Part shown: piece after piece, positions 33,104 through 42,936 of the stretch
Position numbering within the stretch: the first letter of the stretch is position 1
How the letters are laid out: each line of letters starts with the position of its first letter
DNA from: Coix lacryma-jobi var. lacryma-jobi
Taxonomy: Eukaryota > Streptophyta > Magnoliopsida > Poales > Poaceae
Length of the DNA: 64,000 nucleotides
Direction: 5' to 3'
NCBI GenBank assembly: GCA_009763385.1
Contig: CM019826.1
Span: 63,303,790 to 63,367,789 of the forward strand
Position numbers and translations under genes: made by a program
The notes under the pieces: generated by a model
The model's database searches: none
What the model saw: the letters and a program-made list of their open reading frames with translations, nothing else
What the model was told of the DNA's origin: nothing

Positions 33104-36100
33104 TGTGACGGAACGACCCTAATCCCATGGCCCACGTGTCCCTGTCAACCTCTGACAGCCGAACCCATGTTCCATGTGATTAAGACCTGTTCGCCACCGG
33201 GCTACATCAGTGCCCAATGTCCGCAGGATCATCTCACAATTCGGTTACAGCATTGCATACTTTTACAAATAACATCGGAATAATGAGCGGAAGACTTAAA
33301 TAACATTAGTTTTACAAAACAGGGTTCCAAATAGAAATTAAGATACAGTTATTACAAACCAAGTTCTGATAATAGAAATAAACATAGGCCACATAGTGGA
33401 GAATAGCAAAGATACTTATAATCACCCGGCCCGAGGGTGTACAACTATTCTTCGGCCTCATCGGCCTCTTCCTGGACGATGGTCACGCAGCAGGGTGCAA
33501 GACACATCGGGGACTCTGTCATACCTGCAGCATGGGTAACAAACCCTGAGTACTGGGGTACTCAACAAGACTTACCCGACTAAAGAAAAAGGGAGAAGAC
33601 TCAGGAATGAGAGGCTTAGGGTAGTCAAGGTAAGGCTTAAGCAAGATCAAGTATTTTGCAGAAAAACATTTTTGTAAATCTTATTTTATTTTGAAAGATT
33701 CAGTATTCCTCAATTCTTCATCATTCATGATTCATTTTACATTTCAAAAATTCCTAGTTGAGAACCACACTCCGTTGACAGTCAGTGGACCAAGTCTCCA
33801 TAACCGAGGAGCAACGTTAATCTGGATAAATAATACTCAGCTGAGGATCCCTATCCACACTGCATATGTAGCACCCAAGCTTGCATATGCCAACTCGTCT
33901 ACCACGATTCCTCCAAGATTGGGCCCGGTCCTACGCCACCCGGAAGTACAGTACACCACTCCTTTCCTGGTACGACGACCACGTGGGTACATGCTACTTC
34001 CGCCATCTCTCCACTCCCAGTGCGCGGTTGTCGGTCCAATAAAGGATTCCTCGGAGCCAGAGCTTTCCGTAGTATGTGAATAGTTACAAGTCTTGACCAG
34101 CAGGCCCCCATACGGATGGTCCCTAATTTTCCAGCCAGAACTATACCTTGGTTATATCTCACCCAAGCGTAATAGTCCTGTCAGTTTTTCAACCCTGTCC
34201 CGGTCGGTGTCAACTGTTGAGTCCCGGACTACAACATGACGGCACCGTACGCGCGGACAACCTCTTCTCGACAATGACCACATGCTAGCTAGGCAAGCAG
34301 TCATCGAACGGGAAGTAAAGCCAAATTCCCATAAAGATTCTTAAGTGATCACACTTTTGAAAATGACATTTTATTGCAAGTCTAATTCAATAAGCATTGC
34401 TAAGCATTTTGCAAATACTTTTGAAAAACACGTATCGGGTGTATCAGTGGTCAAGGTGGATAGTGCATCAATTAGGATAGCACACAACTCCTATAAACCT
34501 AATGGAATAATTTAACTCAAAAGCATTTAAGGAAATCATTTTATAAATTCAAGGAAAGAGTTAAATGCACCGGGGCTTGCCTTGAAGAGCAAAGACAGCA
34601 GGCTCGAAGGCGGCGGGGCGGTTGTCGGAGTTCGGGGTAGCCTCGGGGACAGGTTCGTCGGCGGCTGCCTCGATCTTGACTCCTTCTTCGGTGACTATAC
34701 GAATGCAATGATGCATGCACATGAGTATGCTAGCATGAACAATGCAAAACAGGGCATACAACATGAACCCTAATCACTTTTTTCTATTTTCCTTAATTAT
34801 TTAAAAAGGTCATTTTATGAAGTTCCTCCAAAAATTACTAAATTAATCTCATAAGTTCATTATGGTGTAGATGGATGGTAAAACAAATTTCATAATTTTT
34901 GGAGGTCATTAAGGTGCTCAAATAAAATCAGACATTAATTAACAAAAGGCACTATTTAACAATTAAAGATAAATGCTCAAAAATCAACTTGTTCCAAAAG
35001 ACTTCAAAATTTCACCAGAGACTAAACATGGCATAGGAAGCTCACAAAAATTTGTCTCATGATTTTTGGAGTTATAAATAATTTTCTAAAAATCCAAAAC
35101 CATCCATTTATTAATTAAAAAAAGGGGATTTTTAATTTTCAAATTCTTGCAGAAAAGTCAAGTTTCATATTTTTATAAAATTCTACACAGAGCAAGGAGC
35201 ATACCATATTTTTATCAAGATTTAAGGAACAACAGATTAATTCACACAAAAAAAAGAGAAAACAGAACACTATTCACAACTCCCAAAAAGGAAAAGGGCA
35301 CTGTGCTCTTTCTTCGCAAGGCTCGGGCGAACGGGAGGCTCGGGCGAATCGGAAGACATGCGTTCGCCGAGGCCTGGCTCGAGCGAAGCGGGTTCGCTGA
35401 AACGGGCTCGGGCGAGGCGGAAGCGACTGCTTCGTCCGAGGCCTGGCTCGGAGGCTCGGGCGAGACGGAAAATGATCGTTTCGTCCGAGGCCTAGCTCGA
35501 GCGAAGCGGAGGGTGCGCAAGTCCGCTCGAGGCCTGGCTCGAGCGAAGTGGTGAGGGTCTGTCCGCTCGAGGCTCGGGCTCGGGCGAGACGGAAACGTGT
35601 GCTCGAGGCCTGGCTCGAGCCACAGTGAACGCGTGCGCCCGAGGCCTGGCTCGAGCTTTGCGCCGTTAAAAGGCAGAGACCGAGGGGGCTTCGAGTGCTT
35701 ACCACGGTCGGAGACAGGGCTCGGCGGGGCGGTGGTTCGGCGGAGCGCTCCCGGCGGCGAGCGGCGTGCCGGCGACTCTGTGCACCAGGCACGGTTACCA
35801 GTAGTCGGTTAGAAACGCAATGAATCAAGGAATGAAGATTTAGGGTCAGAGAGAGAAGGGATGGAGCGACGGCGGCGAATCCCGTCGATTCGAGACGGCG
35901 GCTTCTCACCGGAGCTGAGGAAGAAGGACTCGCGCTCGGCGGTGGGAGGCGGTAGCGGTGAAAATGGAGAGCTGGGAAGCTTCACGAACTCAAAGCGGAG
36001 CTGCTGGACTTGGTGGATGAGCGATGGAGGCTGTGGACTGTGCTGGCGACGGAGGCGGAGCTCAGTGAGAAGCTCGGGGCTCCGGCGGGCTTATATAGCC

Positions 36101-37238
36101 GCGGCCAGAGGCCGGTAGAGAGCACGGGGTGGGGTGGATAAGCTCGGCGAGAGCGTGCGCACTCGATTGCGCTCTGGCGGGAAGGACAGGCGTGCGTGCA
36201 GGGCCTGGGCGAAGGCTCGCCGGCGATGGCCACGCGGCGGCGACGCCCTGGGCACTGTAGGGGACGGGTGTGGAGGTCAGCGCGTGCGCGTGCGGGGGCG
36301 GAATGATGGCGCGGACGCAGGCGGCTGGTCGGGGACAGACGAGCGGCTGCCAAACGCGTGGCGCGCGCAGCGCCGGAGGCTCGGCCACGGCCGGGGCCCT
36401 CCCCCTACGCGAGGAAGATGAACAGGGCTATGCCCTAGGGTTTGACTTTTTGGCTGGTATCTGTATTTTGCAAATTACTTCCAAAATTTGAACTGGGCAA
36501 CAAAAACTCAAAACATCAAAGTTGTTCAGAAAAAAGAGATCTACAACTTTGTCAATATGAACATTTTCAAAATCCAAATAGTTTTTGAACCACATTTGAA
36601 AACAGAAAAGGAAACACTTTTGGGATTTGAATAAATTCAAAATTACTTTTGATTTTACACTGAAAGTTGGAAATATGCAAACATGAAAGTTGTTCCTTTT
36701 ATCAAAACCTACAACTTTGCTAATATACCATTTTTCTGAAACTCAATAGTTTTTGAATAAATTTTGAAAACTGAAAAGGGGACAAAAACTGGAATCTGAA
36801 TGAATTTGGATTTACTTCAAACTTTGTACAGAAACTTGAAAATTTGTAAATACCAAAGTTTTTTCTCTTGGCCAGATCTACAACTTTGCTTTTTGGACCA
36901 ACCTCAAATTTTGAATAATTTTTGAATTACAAAAAGAGGGAAAATCCAGGGTTTGGAAATCAGGGTTTTGCAAAGGGATTTGAAATCTGATTTTGATTTT
37001 TGAACTTTGGCCAACACAACAAAATTTCAAGACATCCAACTGAACAAGAATCACACAAAGCTAGGCACAGAGGTGAAATTACCATTTTTGCCCTTATAGG
37101 AAGGTTGGGGCTTTTAGGGTTTTTGAAAAGAGATTGCTACACAAGTACTAAGCAAACATAAATGCAAGGCAAGAATGATTAATGACTAATGATGATGACA
37201 TGTCAGGTTAATTACAGTTAAACACCAGAGGTGTTACA
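33104..37238 (-). repeat. Element H 3' LTR (4135 bp)
   Basis: Minus-strand ends are TGTAACACCTCTGGTG (at 37238) and CCGTCACA (at 33104). It shares ends and much of its length with the C LTRs but has its own GC-rich core with a GAGGCCTGGCTCGAGC array (35369-35656). It also has three units of about 169 bp marked by CTACAACTTTG (36541, 36709, 36879), where C has two. A minus-strand TATA box is at 36091-36098. Confidence 0.94.
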
Positions 37239-37251
37239 GCCTTCCCCCCTA
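37239..37251 (-). other. Polypurine tract of element H
   Basis: Minus-strand TAGGGGGGAAGGC adjoins the LTR start TGTAACACC, identical to the tract of C at 47781-47793. The Gag-Pol stop lies 58 bases upstream. Confidence 0.88.
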
Positions 37252-37308
37252 AAAGAAATCTCGCCCCGAGATTCCACGTCTCAAGAAGGAAAAGGCAAAA
37301 CCTTACAT

Positions 37309-40300
37309 CTACAGAGATTCGAGAAAGTCGGGATAGTTCTTTGCTAAGAAATCTTCGGATTCCCAGATGGCTTCTTCTTCAGAGTGCTGGTTCCACTGGA
37401 TCTTGTACCATCTTGTGGTGGTTCTTCGGGTAACACGATCCTTGTGATCCAACACGCGAACTGGATACTCAGTGTATGACAGATCTGGTTCTAGCTCAAC
37501 GCCTTCAACTTCAACCACAAGTTCAGGTATTCGGAGACACTTCTTGAGTTGGGAGACATGAAACACATTATGAACTGCTGAAAGATGATCGGGCAAACTT
37601 AGCTTGTAAGCGACCTTGCCACAACGATCCAGAATCTCAAAGGGACCAATGTAGCGGGGTGCTAACTTTCCTTTGACTCCAAAACGAGTGACTCCTTTGG
37701 TGGGTGAGACCTTCAGGTACACATAATCCCCGATCTCGAACTGCAGAGGTCGACGTCTCCTGTCAGCATAACTTTTCTGTCGAGACTGTGCAATCTTCAT
37801 GTTCTCTTGTATATGCTTGACTTTCTCTTCCATATCTTTTACTAGGTCAACTCCAAAGAATTCCCTTTCTCCGGGTTCAGACCAATTGAGAGGTGTACGA
37901 CAACGGCGGCCGTACAGTGCTTCAAAGGGTGCCATTTTGATGCTCTCTTGGTAACTGTTATTATATGAGAACTCTGCCAAGGGCAAACAGTCATCCCAAG
38001 TATCTGCGAAGGTGAGCACACATGCTCTCAACATATCCTCTAACACTTGGTTGACTCGCTCAGTTTGTCCATCGGTTTGCGGATGATATGCCGTACTATG
38101 CAAGAGCTTGGTTCCAAGTGAGGTATGGAACGCTTTCCAAAACTTTGCGACAAACTGGGTACCACGATCAGAGATAATGCTCTTGGGTATGCCATGGAGT
38201 TTCACTATGTGGTTCTTGTACAAAGTGGCATAAGTGGGGACGGTGTAACTGGTCTTCACTGGCAGGAAGTGAGCTTGCTTAGTGAGGCGATCCACGATCA
38301 CCCATATGGAATCAAAACCTCTTGATGTCTTGGGTAGACCGTTGATAAAGTCCATACTGATATCGTCCCATTTCCAAGCAGGTATAGGTAAAGGTTGCAA
38401 TTCTCCTCCGGGCTTCATGTGCACGGCTTTGACTTTCTGGCAGGTATCGCACTGAGCGACATACCGGGCGATCTCAATCTTCATCTTTGTCCACCAGAAT
38501 TGCTGCTTCAAATCCTGGTACATCTTGTTGCTGCCGAGGTGGATGGAGAATCTAGTCAAGTGTGCTTCATCAAAGATTAACTTTCTTAACTCAGGCACTT
38601 TAGGAACTACTAACCGATTCTTAAACCATACTACTCCTGCATCATCGATCCTGAAACAATCAGCCTTTCCGGATTGGACCTTTTCGATGATGTGCTTGAT
38701 TCCAGGATTATCTTTCTGTGCAGCAATGATCTGCTCTCTGATAGGGGTTTCTATTCTGATATTATTCAGAGTTCCCTGTGGAATCATTTCAATATTCAAC
38801 TTTTCCAACTCGAAACATAAGGAAGAATCATAGTGTTTCTTCATCAGACAGTTGCAATAAGACTTGCGACTGAGTGCATCGGCGACCACATTCGCCTTAC
38901 CCGGATGGTAATGCACTTCAAGATCATAGTCCTTAATTAACTCAAGCCACCTTCTCTGCCTCATATTCAGTTCCTCTTGAGTGAAGATATACTTCAGGCT
39001 TTTGTGATCAGTGTACACATTACAGGTACTGCCCAACAAATAATGACGCCAGATCTTCAAGGCATGCACTACTGCTGCTAACTCGAGATCATGAGTTGGG
39101 TAATTCTCTTCATGTCGCTTAAGCTGTCGGGAGGCATAAGCGATCACTCGACCTTCTTGCATCAAAACACAGCCCAAACCAGTACCAGATGCATCACAGT
39201 AGACATCAAAGGGCTTCTCGATGTTCGGCTGGGCTAGCACAGGTGATGTGGTTAACAATTTCTTCAGAGTTTGAAAGGCTTGCTCACAGGCTGGTGACCA
39301 GACAAACTTCACAGAATTCTTTACTAACTCAGTGATAGGCTTGGCGATTCTGGAGAAATCCGGAATGAATCGACGATAATATCCTGCCATTCCCATAAAG
39401 CTGCGGACTTGATGAACAGTGGTAGGTGGCTCCCAATCCAGAATGTCTGCCACTTTACCAGGGTCAACTGACACACCTTCAGCGGATAGGACATGACCAA
39501 GAAACTGTATCTGATCTAACCAGAACTCACATTTACTGAACTTGGCATACAGCTGATGTTCTCTGAGACGGGATAGAACGATACGAAGATGCTCGGCGTG
39601 ATCTTCAGGGGTTTTTGAGTAGACAAGGATGTCGTCAATGAACACGACCACGAATTTATCAAGCTCTGGCATGAACACAGAGTTCATGAGGTACATGAAA
39701 TGAGCAGGGGCATTGGTCAAACCGAAGGACATGACCAAGTACTCATATAGGCCGTATCTGGTGGTGAAAGCTGTTTTAGGAATATCTTCAGGACGAATCT
39801 TTATTTGGTGGTAGCCAGATCTGAGATCGATCTTGGAGAATACTTTGGCTCCAGCTAACTGGTCAAAGAGAAGATCAATACGAGGCAAGGGATATTTATT
39901 TTTGATGGTGACCTCATTGAGTGGGCGATAATCAATGCACATTCTGAGAGTCTTGTCTTTCTTCTTTACAAAGATTGCAGGACAGCCCCAAGGAGACGAG
40001 CTTGGGCGAATGAAACCCTTGTCCAACAAATCTTGTAATTGGATTTTTAGTTCTGCCAACTCTCTGGGAGGCATTCGATAAGCTCTGCGGGATATAGGAG
40101 CAGTCCCGGGCTTTAGCTCTATGGCAAACTCGATGTCGCGGTCAGGAGGCAGACCAGGCAAATCCTCAGGAAAAACATCAGGGAATTCACAAACCACGGG
40201 GATGTCCCGGGTTTCCAGAACATAGGCGGTGTTTATTTGAGTGGCTGCTGGTTTTTGAGGCATTGGAAGTTGGAGAAGGAGTTTGGCGGTACTGTTAGGA

Positions 40301-41769
40301 ATATCCACTCTCACAACTCTATTCAGGATGTCGATCATGGCTTTATACTGACACATCCAATTCATGCCTAGGATGACATCTATCTCCTGATCATGAAGCA
40401 CTATCATGGTGGTGGGAAATACATGTTCCCCCAACATTACTGGTATACTGCGAACCACTTCCTTAGTACTTATACGCCCTCCAGGCGAAAATATGCAGAA
40501 ACTTTCTTTTAAATCCTCAATTGATATTTCATGCTTGATGACAAAAGTACGACTGATGAAGGAATGCGATGCACCAGAATCAAACAACACAACTGCAGGG
40601 TGATTGGCAACAGGAAACCTACCGATCATGACGGGCTCCCCTTCTGGTATATCGCTGACAGTGGTGTAGTAGACTTGCCCGTGCTTCTTGACAATCTTGC
40701 CTTTCTGAGCATGCTGCTGCTGTGCACGGTGCTGCTGCTGCTGGGATCCTCCAGGATTCTTCTGAGCATTCTGGGCATACCTCTTGGGCTTTGGGCACTC
40801 ATGAGACCAGTGACCAAGCTGGCCACAGTTGTAGCAGGGATGGTTGTAGGCTGTTTGTGGAGTGGTGATACGAACACCTGGGGCGTTCGGCTGTGTGGCA
40901 CTCTGCTGGTTGGCATTATGGGTGGTGGCCGCGGTACGGACGACCACTTGCTGGTTGGGGTAAGGTAGACGATTGTGGTGGTGGCTGGGGTGATAGATGA
41001 TTCTCTGGCGTTTGTGACTGCCAGAGAAGCTGCTTGACCCTGCTTTCTTCTTCTTCTTCTCTTCCTGGTACTGGCGATTGCTTTCTTCAAAAGCAACAGC
41101 CCGGTCAACAACATCATGATAAGACCCAGTCAGGTTATTGGACAAGCTCCTGCGGATCTTTGGGTGCAGTCCTCTGAGGAAACAATCCCTCTTCTTCTCA
41201 TCTGTGTTGACATACTCTGAGGCATACTGGCTGAGATGATTGAATTGACCCACATACTGCATGACTGTGGAGTCTTTCTGTTGGAGAGCCAGGAACTGAT
41301 CAAGCTTCATTTTCATTAATCCGGAAGGGATGTGATGAGCACGGAAGGCAGTGTGGAAGTCTTCCCAGGTCAACCGATGACCTTCTGGCTGGGCAGCCAA
41401 CAGGTTGGCGTACCAAGCACTTGCCGGACCATGAAGCTGCTGGGAAGCGAACCGTGGCTTCTGGATATCGGTGCAGTTGATAAGACCAAACTTCTGCTCC
41501 ATGGTGCGGAGCCAATCATCAGCTTCGAGGGGTTCATCGGCCTTGGTGAAGACCGGTGGACGAGTTTCGGTGAATTCCACGTAGGTGGTCTCTTGGTTGA
41601 TGTTGTGGCGACCACGGTGAAAGTTCTGCTGTCCTTGGTTTTGAGCCATTAGGTTGGCAGCGGCGGCCAAGGCTGCAATGGCATCTGCTAGGGTAGCTGG
41701 GACAGGTGGAGGGTTTGGGAGGTTGGCATCATCAGAACCTCCAGCTCCGGTGCGAGTGTTCACAGGCAT
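37309..41769 (-). CDS. gag-pol: Gag-Pol polyprotein of element H (1486 aa, intact)
   Basis: Complete polyprotein. Gag domain at about residues 75-250, CCHC knuckle CYNCGQLGHWSHEC at about 311, protease with LFDSGASHSF at about 392, RT at about 575-760 with catalytic VVFIDDILVYSK near 708, and RNase H at about 848-960 (DVYCDASGTGLGC). The integrase HHCC finger is at about 1065-1115 and the core from about 1130, with the D, D, E residues in SMDFINGLPK, SDRGTQFVAKFW and TDGQTERVNQ. The SH3-like block VFHVSQLKKCL comes next. The end, about 1430-1486, is chromodomain-like (YPVRVLDHKDRV, RWYKIQWNQHSEEEAIWE). Chromodomains of this class can steer integration to H3K9-methylated chromatin. No stops or frameshifts. 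The start ATG is shared with C. Confidence 0.96.
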   Translation of the reverse strand: MPVNTRTGAGGSDDANLPNPPPVPATLADAIAALAAAANLMAQNQGQQNFHRGRHNINQETTYVEFTETRPPVFTKADEPLEADDWLRTMEQKFGLINCTDIQKPRFASQQLHGPASAWYANLLAAQPEGHRLTWEDFHTAFRAHHIPSGLMKMKLDQFLALQQKDSTVMQYVGQFNHLSQYASEYVNTDEKKRDCFLRGLHPKIRRSLSNNLTGSYHDVVDRAVAFEESNRQYQEEKKKKKAGSSSFSGSHKRQRIIYHPSHHHNRLPYPNQQVVVRTAATTHNANQQSATQPNAPGVRITTPQTAYNHPCYNCGQLGHWSHECPKPKRYAQNAQKNPGGSQQQQHRAQQQHAQKGKIVKKHGQVYYTTVSDIPEGEPVMIGRFPVANHPAVVLFDSGASHSFISRTFVIKHEISIEDLKESFCIFSPGGRISTKEVVRSIPVMLGEHVFPTTMIVLHDQEIDVILGMNWMCQYKAMIDILNRVVRVDIPNSTAKLLLQLPMPQKPAATQINTAYVLETRDIPVVCEFPDVFPEDLPGLPPDRDIEFAIELKPGTAPISRRAYRMPPRELAELKIQLQDLLDKGFIRPSSSPWGCPAIFVKKKDKTLRMCIDYRPLNEVTIKNKYPLPRIDLLFDQLAGAKVFSKIDLRSGYHQIKIRPEDIPKTAFTTRYGLYEYLVMSFGLTNAPAHFMYLMNSVFMPELDKFVVVFIDDILVYSKTPEDHAEHLRIVLSRLREHQLYAKFSKCEFWLDQIQFLGHVLSAEGVSVDPGKVADILDWEPPTTVHQVRSFMGMAGYYRRFIPDFSRIAKPITELVKNSVKFVWSPACEQAFQTLKKLLTTSPVLAQPNIEKPFDVYCDASGTGLGCVLMQEGRVIAYASRQLKRHEENYPTHDLELAAVVHALKIWRHYLLGSTCNVYTDHKSLKYIFTQEELNMRQRRWLELIKDYDLEVHYHPGKANVVADALSRKSYCNCLMKKHYDSSLCFELEKLNIEMIPQGTLNNIRIETPIREQIIAAQKDNPGIKHIIEKVQSGKADCFRIDDAGVVWFKNRLVVPKVPELRKLIFDEAHLTRFSIHLGSNKMYQDLKQQFWWTKMKIEIARYVAQCDTCQKVKAVHMKPGGELQPLPIPAWKWDDISMDFINGLPKTSRGFDSIWVIVDRLTKQAHFLPVKTSYTVPTYATLYKNHIVKLHGIPKSIISDRGTQFVAKFWKAFHTSLGTKLLHSTAYHPQTDGQTERVNQVLEDMLRACVLTFADTWDDCLPLAEFSYNNSYQESIKMAPFEALYGRRCRTPLNWSEPGEREFFGVDLVKDMEEKVKHIQENMKIAQSRQKSYADRRRRPLQFEIGDYVYLKVSPTKGVTRFGVKGKLAPRYIGPFEILDRCGKVAYKLSLPDHLSAVHNVFHVSQLKKCLRIPELVVEVEGVELEPDLSYTEYPVRVLDHKDRVTRRTTTRWYKIQWNQHSEEEAIWESEDFLAKNYPDFLESL

Positions 41770-42004
41770 CTGTTAAGCAACTTGGAACTTAGCATTCATA
41801 GATAGGGTTCTGAAAACAACAGACTGATAGCTTCTTCTGATACAAAAGACTGATGACTTGATAAGGTGACTGACAGATGATACAGACCGATAAAGGGAAA
41901 AGATGCGAACAGAAAGATACATGCCAGACTTGGCAACAGACAGACTAACGCCCCCAAACCTAGACTAAGGTTTTAGGTAAGCAGATGGTACAGACACTAC
42001 GAGT

Positions 42005-42610
42005 CTAGTCGTCGTCGATGATGATCATGTCTTCATCGTCATCTTCTTCGAGGATGAGCTCAGGCTCTTCCTCCTCGTCCTCGTCTTCAGCGTAGACATC
42101 TTCGACAGGTTCAACTTCTTCGTTCTCGCCTGGCCCTTGTTCCACTTCTGGTTCCTCCACAACTCCGTCCTCAGGGTCTTCCATAACCGGGGGTACCAAG
42201 GGGTGGAGTTGATCATACAGCTGATGCACTTCCTCATGAAGCATATCATTGAACTGTTCAATCTGAGCTGTGTACTGCTGCAGTTCGTGGAGCTGGGCTC
42301 TGGTAACGTCCTCGCGGGTCCAAGCATCATTGCGCTGCTCGATAGCGCGAACCGTACTCCGATTGGCCTGCTCCAGGGAAGCTCGTGCCTCATAAAACTC
42401 CAGGCGGGAAAGGTAGAAGTCATGCTCCATGTTCTCCATCTCAGCCTTCAGATTCTTGATTTCCTCCTTCAGATTCTTGCGGGTGCGGCGGGGAAAGCGA
42501 CGACCGTTGGAAGATTCTCCAGTCTCTTCTCCAACGCGAGGTGCCAGCTGGTGGCGTGGCACACCATGCGGTCCAGTCGACTTGCGGGCAGTCAGCTTGA
42601 TACGGGCCAT
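42005..42610 (-). CDS. ORF1: histone H3-tail-like protein (element H)
   Basis: 201 codons, no length difference from the C copy. The first 13 residues are identical to C. The first 25 codons differ from C at seven bases: six silent (codons 2, 8, 14, 18, 21, 24) and one replacement (Asn15 to His), outside the H3-like residues. The middle is heptad-like (LKEEIKNLKAEMENMEHDFY); the end is acidic (LILEEDDDEDMIIIDDD). It lies between primer site and gag on the same strand, 235 bases ahead of the Gag-Pol ATG, so a single LTR-driven RNA would carry it as an upstream ORF. How gag-pol is then translated is not visible. Confidence 0.82.
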   Translation of the reverse strand: MARIKLTARKSTGPHGVPRHQLAPRVGEETGESSNGRRFPRRTRKNLKEEIKNLKAEMENMEHDFYLSRLEFYEARASLEQANRSTVRAIEQRNDAWTREDVTRAQLHELQQYTAQIEQFNDMLHEEVHQLYDQLHPLVPPVMEDPEDGVVEEPEVEQGPGENEEVEPVEDVYAEDEDEEEEPELILEEDDDEDMIIIDDD

Positions 42611-42921
42611 GTCTGGATAAGAGAAGATGGATGAGAAAGGCTAGCAAGAACAGGTAAAGGCATACTACCCCAACGAACTTAGAGAGGAAGTTAACTTAAG
42701 TGATTATGACATGATGCATGAATCGTTCCTACGGAACAAAGCAATGCAATAAATAAAGTACATAGGGCTTAAAACATGTTGTTCCACTAGCTAGTGTTGC
42801 CATATGAGAGACAAGATGAGAGAAGCAATTTGGACTCAAAATAGTCAAGTTTAGTTTGTTTGGACTCAAAAGGTCTTTTGAAGTTTTCGCAAAAACGAAC
42901 ACTGCAACGTTAAAGTGAGAT

Positions 42922-42933
42922 GCTCCGATACCA
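42922..42933 (-). other. Primer binding site of element H
   Basis: The minus strand reads TGGTATCGGAGC, one base different from the TGGTATCAGAGC in C. It lies three bases from the LTR end. The leader 42611-42921 has no recognised gene. Confidence 0.9.
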
Positions 42934-42936
42934 CTC

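Noticed and set aside
35274..35909. 211-codon minus-strand frame in the H LTR (and 45106-45741)
   Set aside because: It translates the GAGGCCTGGCTCGAGC array, it is repetitive, and it has no known domain.
36541..36890. Centromeric satellite, from the period of about 169 bp
   Set aside because: Only two or three units, always inside gypsy LTRs, not a long array.
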